Origin: an uncultured Methanobrevibacter sp. | Lineage (GTDB): Archaea; Methanobacteriota; Methanobacteria; Methanobacteriales; Methanobacteriaceae | Length of the DNA: 11,036 nt | NCBI GenBank assembly: GCA_946611495.1 | Contig: CAMODR010000016.1 | Location: forward strand, 1 to 11,036 | Reading direction: 5' to 3' | Shown here: one piece after another, positions 6,526 through 11,036 of the stretch | Layout of the letters: the number at the start of each line of letters is the position of its first letter | How positions within the stretch are numbered: the stretch's first letter is position 1 | The notes under the pieces: generated by a model | The model's database searches: none | What the model was told of the DNA's origin: nothing | The model's input: only the letters and a program-made list of their open reading frames with translations | Program-made: the position numbers and the translations under genes

Positions 6526-6578
6526 AAAAATTTTGATAAAATACATTATTAAACTACAATTATAATTTTAATTCTATA

Positions 6579-6587
6579 GTATATAAA
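6579..6587 (-). promoter_or_regulatory. Candidate TATA box of the SseB-like gene
   Basis: On the minus strand TTTATATAC lies about 95-100 nt before the ATG. Initiation about 25 nt downstream would put the 6508-6525 hairpin inside the transcript. The call rests on sequence and position only. Confidence 0.35.
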
Positions 6588-6662
6588 TTATTCTATATTA
6601 TTCAAACAAATATTAAAAAAATTTATAAGAATAGTTAAAAAATAAAAAAGCAAGATATAAAG

Positions 6663-6779
6663 AGATAAATAAAATAAAAATCAATTGAAAAAAGAATAAA
6701 AAGATAAATAAAATAAAAATTACTAAAAAAAAGAATAAAAAGATAAATAAAATAAAAATTACTAAAAAAAAGAATAAAG
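6663..6779. repeat. 39-bp minisatellite, three copies, with oligo-T tracts on the minus strand
   Basis: The motif AGATAAATAAAATAAAAAT recurs at 6663, 6702 and 6741, an exact 39-bp period. The second and third units continue with TACTAAAAAAAAGAAT, while the first has TCAATTGAAAAAAGAAT. The A8 in the two later units reads as T8 on the minus strand, just past the end of the ATPase gene. Archaeal RNA polymerase commonly stops at oligo-T tracts, so the array may act as tandem terminators. Confidence 0.85.
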
Positions 6780-6804
6780 AGAATAAAATATTTAAAATAA
6801 AATA

Positions 6805-6834
6805 ATTTAAAAAAAGATAAAGAAGAAATAAAGA
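6805..6834 (-). terminator. Possible oligo-T terminator of the ATPase gene
   Basis: Directly after the ATPase stop codon, the minus strand is pyrimidine-rich and carries a T7 run at about 6815-6809. There is no hairpin, as is usual for archaeal intrinsic termination. The T8 tracts in the 39-bp repeats further on may reinforce it. Confidence 0.4.
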
Positions 6835-8183
<1,349 letters not shown>

Positions 8184-9620
8184 ATGAAAGTGACATTTAT
8201 AAATCCTCCACAACCAAACTCTAAGTACAAGTTCCTTGGAGTCGTAGCGCCATCCCTTGGAATCGGATATATGGCAGCAGTTCTTGAAAAGAACCAAATA
8301 GATGTGGATGTTCTTGATGCAAATGCTCTTGACTTAAGCTATGAGGAAATAGCTAATGAGATTAAAGAAAGAAATCCAGACATTGTTGCATTATCTGCAC
8401 TCACTCCAACCATTGGAAGGGCACTTGATACTGCAGATGTCATTAAGGATGCAAAAGAAGACACTGTCGTTGTTTTAGGAGGATACCACCCAACATTTGA
8501 ATATGAAGCAGTTCTTGAAGAGGAAAGCGTTGATGTAGTAGTTCGTGGAGAAGGAGAATACACTATGCTTGACCTTGTTCAAACAATAGATGCAGGAGGA
8601 GACTTGACTAATGTTCAAGGCCTTGCCTTTAAGGATAAGGATACAGACGAGCTTATTGTAACTCCAGACAGACCAATAATTCATGACTTAGACGAATTGC
8701 CATTCCCTGCATTCCACCTATTCCCTATGGAAAAATATAAAATCCTAAACATTACAACAAATGTCGCTACAATTATCACAACAAGGGGATGCCCAATGCA
8801 ATGCTCATTCTGCTCATCTGCAGCATTACATGGAAGACACCTTAGAAGAAGGTCTTATCAGAATGTAGTTGATGAAATTGAAATCCGACTAAAAGAGCAA
8901 AACATCGACACAATAGCATTCATGGACGATACATTCACATTAGATGTTAAATTTGTCAAAAACTTCTGTGAAGAGATTAAAAGAAGAAACCTTAAGTTTT
9001 GGTGGGGCTGCACTTCAAGAGTAGACACATTAAACGAAGAATTGCTTGAAATGATGAAGGAAGCAGGCTGCATTACAATATTCATGGGAGTTGAAAGTGC
9101 AGACCAACAAATGCTTGACAAGATGAATAAGAATATCACAGTCAAGAAAACAATCACTGCATTTAAGCTTGCAAGAAAAGTTGGAATCAGAACAATAGCT
9201 TCATGTGTAATCGGAATGCCTGAAGACACTAAGGAAACCATGAAACAAACCATTGAATTTGTAAACAGTCTAAAGCCAAATTATGCACTTTATAGTTTAG
9301 CTACACCTTATCCAGGCACAAGATTCTATAAGGAAACCTTTGAAAAGAATCTTATTAAGATCAAGGACTGGTCTAAGTTCACACTCATCAGCCCAGTATT
9401 AGAAACAATTGACTGTACAAAAGATGACTTGAGAGACATTCAAAAGAAAGCATTCATAAAGTTCTACCTAAGGCCAGGTTATCTAATCAAGCAAGTAAGC
9501 CAAGATGGTTTCATACTCCTTAGAACAATTTTAGGAGTTGCTAAACAGCTACTCACAAAACAAACCAATGGAAACACTGATTATAATAAGACTAATGTAA
9601 ATGCCAGAACAGGCAAATAA
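8184..9620 (+). CDS. Cobalamin-binding-type radical SAM protein, substrate unknown
   Basis: Of 478 residues, about 1-135 form a Rossmann-like B12-binding domain (start MKVTFINPPQ, VLGGYHPT at 97-104, VVRGEGE at 119-125). It lacks the DxHxxG motif, as in many BchE-like enzymes. The radical SAM core follows: RGCPMQCSFC with Cys203, Cys207 and Cys210 for the [4Fe-4S] cluster, FMDDTF (246-251), GVESAD (302-307), IGMPEDT (343-349) and TPYPGTRFY (374-382). Residues 400-478 are a basic tail. Such proteins (COG1032) methylate or rearrange unactivated carbons, using S-adenosylmethionine and often methylcobalamin. The substrate cannot be read from the sequence; relatives act on lipids, tetrapyrroles, peptides and antibiotics. 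The start has a weak GTGAT 3 nt before ATG. It appears monocistronic, with a terminator behind it, and is divergent from the ATPase gene. Confidence 0.88.
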   Translation: MKVTFINPPQPNSKYKFLGVVAPSLGIGYMAAVLEKNQIDVDVLDANALDLSYEEIANEIKERNPDIVALSALTPTIGRALDTADVIKDAKEDTVVVLGGYHPTFEYEAVLEEESVDVVVRGEGEYTMLDLVQTIDAGGDLTNVQGLAFKDKDTDELIVTPDRPIIHDLDELPFPAFHLFPMEKYKILNITTNVATIITTRGCPMQCSFCSSAALHGRHLRRRSYQNVVDEIEIRLKEQNIDTIAFMDDTFTLDVKFVKNFCEEIKRRNLKFWWGCTSRVDTLNEELLEMMKEAGCITIFMGVESADQQMLDKMNKNITVKKTITAFKLARKVGIRTIASCVIGMPEDTKETMKQTIEFVNSLKPNYALYSLATPYPGTRFYKETFEKNLIKIKDWSKFTLISPVLETIDCTKDDLRDIQKKAFIKFYLRPGYLIKQVSQDGFILLRTILGVAKQLLTKQTNGNTDYNKTNVNARTGK

Positions 9621-9642
9621 TCAGTTTTCATTTATAAATCAT

Positions 9643-9676
9643 TAGGAATTCATTGAATTCCTACTTTTTATTTTAT
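9643..9676 (+). terminator. Hairpin plus T-rich terminator of the radical SAM gene
   Basis: TAGGAATTC (9643-9651) and GAATTCCTA (9655-9663) form a perfect 9-bp stem with an ATT loop, 22 nt after the stop codon. CTTTTTATTTTAT follows. A further T8 tract lies at about 9730-9737. Hairpins are not required in archaea, but stem plus T-tract makes this the best terminator in the window. Confidence 0.7.
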
Positions 9677-10014
9677 CGACCATTATAGATTTTTATAGGC
9701 TTTTTAAAGAATTATAATTACTTAAATACTTTTTTTTAACAATCTATTTTATTTTTATTTTAGTTCAAAAAACTCTTTTAAAAAACAAGAAATAAAAACT
9801 CTATTTCTAAACTCTTCTTTTAAAAATATTCCAAATAAAATCATAATATATGAAAATTTTATATTAAATAAAAATAATAAATATAAATCAGTATAATTTA
9901 TGAATAAATATTAAAAATTTCTAAAAAATATTTAGCGAAAATAAATTATCTTAAAAAGAATCATAAAAATGATTTATGCTTATCTAATTATCAAAATACA
10001 AGAATGGTGATTTA
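9677..10014. other. AT-rich leader region of leuS, no gene
   Basis: After the terminator the plus strand is T-rich to about 9830 and then A-rich up to leuS. Several TATA-like strings occur (for example near 9856-9870 and 9880-9900) and none stands out. A perfect inverted repeat AATCAT-AAAA-ATGATT at 9959-9974 lies 40 nt before the leuS start and could be an operator or leader hairpin. No conserved RNA element is recognised. Confidence 0.4.
10006..10011 (+). promoter_or_regulatory. Ribosome binding site that decides the GTG start of leuS
   Basis: GGTGAT lies 3 nt before GTG at 10015. An in-frame TAA at 9985-9987 excludes a start further upstream, and no in-frame ATG lies between it and the GTG. 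The register matches the adhesin gene. Confidence 0.65.
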
Positions 10015-11036
10015 GTGACTAATAATGAAATCGAAAAGAAATGGCAGAAAAAATGGGCTGACGCAAAGCTATTTCAATCAAATCCAAATGAAAAGGAAAA
10101 ATTATTTATTACTGTAGCTTATCCATACCCAAGTGGTGCAATGCACATCGGACACGGTAGAACATACACTGTACCAGATGTATATGCAAGATTTAAAAGA
10201 ATGGAAGGCTTTAATGTATTATTCCCTATGGCATGGCACGTAACAGGTGCACCTGTTATAGGTATTGCTGATAGAATCAAACGTAAAGACCCTTGGACCC
10301 TTGACTTATACGAAAGAGTTCACAAGGTGCCTCATGACACTCTTCCAAAACTTGAAGACCCTGAATATATCGTAAAATACTTCAGTAACGAATACCACAC
10401 TGTAATGGACGATATGGGTTATTCAATCGATTGGAGAAGAGAGTTCAGAACAATCGATCCTACTTACAAAAAATTTATCACATGGCAAGCTAAAAAGCTT
10501 AAGTCCCTTGGCCTTATCAAGCAAGGTGAACACCCTGTAAAATACTGTCCACACGATGAAAACCCTGTAGGAGACCACGACTTACTTGAAGGTGAAGGAG
10601 TAGGCGTTAATGAGCTTACCTTAATCAAATTCGAAGTTGAAGAAGGATTATACATAGTACCTGCAACATTCAGACCTGAAACCATCTTTGCAGCAACTAA
10701 CGTATGGCTAAATCCTGAAGTTCACTACATTGAAGTGGAAGTCAAATCAGGCTCATCAGAAGGTGAAAAATGGATAATAAGCAATGAAGCTTTCCTAAAC
10801 CTTTCCAACCAACATGACTTGGAAATCATTGGCGATGTTGACCCTAAGCCTTTAATTGGAAAATACGTTAAAAACCCACTTAATGGAGAGCCATTGCCAA
10901 TATTCCCTGCAAGCTTTGTAGACCCGGAATATGGTTCTGGAACAGTATTTTCCGTACCTGCTCACGCACCAGCAGATTATATTGCACTTAGAGACTTAAA
11001 GGAAAATGAAGAGCTCCAAAGTGAATTTGACATAAA
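10015..11036 (+). CDS. leuS: Leucyl-tRNA synthetase, archaeal type, 5' part only
   Basis: This class I aminoacyl-tRNA synthetase charges tRNA-Leu in the cytoplasm. The window holds the first 340 codons; the family runs to roughly 900-970 residues, so about a third is present. It starts at GTG. The adenylate-binding signature is [16 protein letters not shown], with HIGH at residues 44-47, then the archaeal/eukaryotic-type [11 protein letters not shown]. The inserted CP1 editing domain begins after about residue 200: TFRPETIF (218-225) is its threonine-rich-type loop, and VPAHAPADY (314-322) carries the conserved aspartate that binds the amino group of mischarged tRNA. The KMSKS motif and anticodon-binding part lie beyond the window. 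The gene is intact as far as seen, with codon use like a well-expressed housekeeping gene. Confidence 0.97.
   Translation, partial: MTNNEIEKKWQKKWADAKLFQSNPNEKEKLFITVAYPYPSGAMHIGHGRTYTVPDVYARFKRMEGFNVLFPMAWHVTGAPVIGIADRIKRKDPWTLDLYERVHKVPHDTLPKLEDPEYIVKYFSNEYHTVMDDMGYSIDWRREFRTIDPTYKKFITWQAKKLKSLGLIKQGEHPVKYCPHDENPVGDHDLLEGEGVGVNELTLIKFEVEEGLYIVPATFRPETIFAATNVWLNPEVHYIEVEVKSGSSEGEKWIISNEAFLNLSNQHDLEIIGDVDPKPLIGKYVKNPLNGEPLPIFPASFVDPEYGSGTVFSVPAHAPADYIALRDLKENEELQSEFDI

Larger units (their letters stand above)
6487..6834. other. Intergenic region between the ATPase and SseB-like genes
   Basis: From 6834 down it holds the 3' flank of the ATPase gene (T7 at about 6815-6809 on the minus strand), the 39-bp minisatellite, and then the promoter and leader of the SseB-like gene. 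No coding sequence is supported. A lysine-rich open frame through the repeat lacks any start codon. Confidence 0.6.

Noticed and set aside
6689..6805. Lysine-rich open frame through the 39-bp repeat (period divisible by 3)
   Set aside because: No start codon or ribosome binding site. The open frame follows from the A-rich unit lacking in-frame stops.
8339..9253. Minus-strand frames within the radical SAM gene
   Set aside because: Antisense shadows rich in Ser and Leu, overlapping a gene with full motif support.
10464..10685. 73-codon minus-strand frame within leuS
   Set aside because: Antisense to conserved leucyl-tRNA synthetase sequence.

Overview
The window looks like chromosome of a gut or rumen methanogen of the Methanobacteriales, most likely Methanobrevibacter. 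The reasons are very AT-rich intergenic DNA, a large secreted adhesin-like protein with Ig-like and beta-helix domains, an archaeal-type leucyl-tRNA synthetase, a Get3/ArsA-type ATPase, and a member of what I recognise as the mainly methanogen DUF2115 (UPF0305) family. The genus is inferred from memory of family distributions, not from a search.

Layout: (1) 1-3501, minus strand: an open, 3'-truncated adhesin-like gene with signal peptide, three Ig-like repeats, a long Asn-rich beta-helix and a repetitive linker that leaves the window. (2) 3502-4636: 1.1 kb without an intact gene. It holds the adhesin promoter with a 16-bp tandem duplication, a small element bounded by inverted repeats, a hairpin plus a 13-bp tandem repeat, possible decayed coding sequence, and a 20-bp tandem repeat running up to the next gene. 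(3) 4637-5701, plus strand: a two-gene unit, tag (3-methyladenine DNA glycosylase I) and a DUF2115-like protein with a cysteine-rich tail. (4) 5702-5997: A-rich 60/30-bp minisatellite. (5) 5998-6486, minus strand: an SseB-domain-like acidic protein ending in a natural run of six histidines, with a hairpin in its leader. (6) 6487-6834: promoter of that gene and a 39-bp minisatellite. (7) 6835-7842, minus strand: a Get3/ArsA-like ATPase. (8) 7843-8183: divergent promoter region. (9) 8184-9620, plus strand: a cobalamin-binding-type radical SAM protein, followed by a hairpin/T-rich terminator. (10) 10015-11036, plus strand: the 5' part of leuS.

The genes do not form one pathway. The window joins housekeeping (leuS), repair (tag), protein targeting or metalloid handling (the ATPase), an uncharacterised radical SAM enzyme and a surface adhesin. 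The most notable point is that the ATPase has no ATG, GTG or TTG upstream of its Walker A motif. The best-placed start is ATA, 7 nt after a GGAGG, so this is either a non-canonical AUA start, a start-codon mutation or a sequence error. Other points are the natural polyhistidine tail, the intergenic minisatellites carrying repeated oligo-T tracts on the minus strand, and the small palindromes and duplications at promoters. I see no convincing new multi-gene system, and no tRNA, rRNA or CRISPR.
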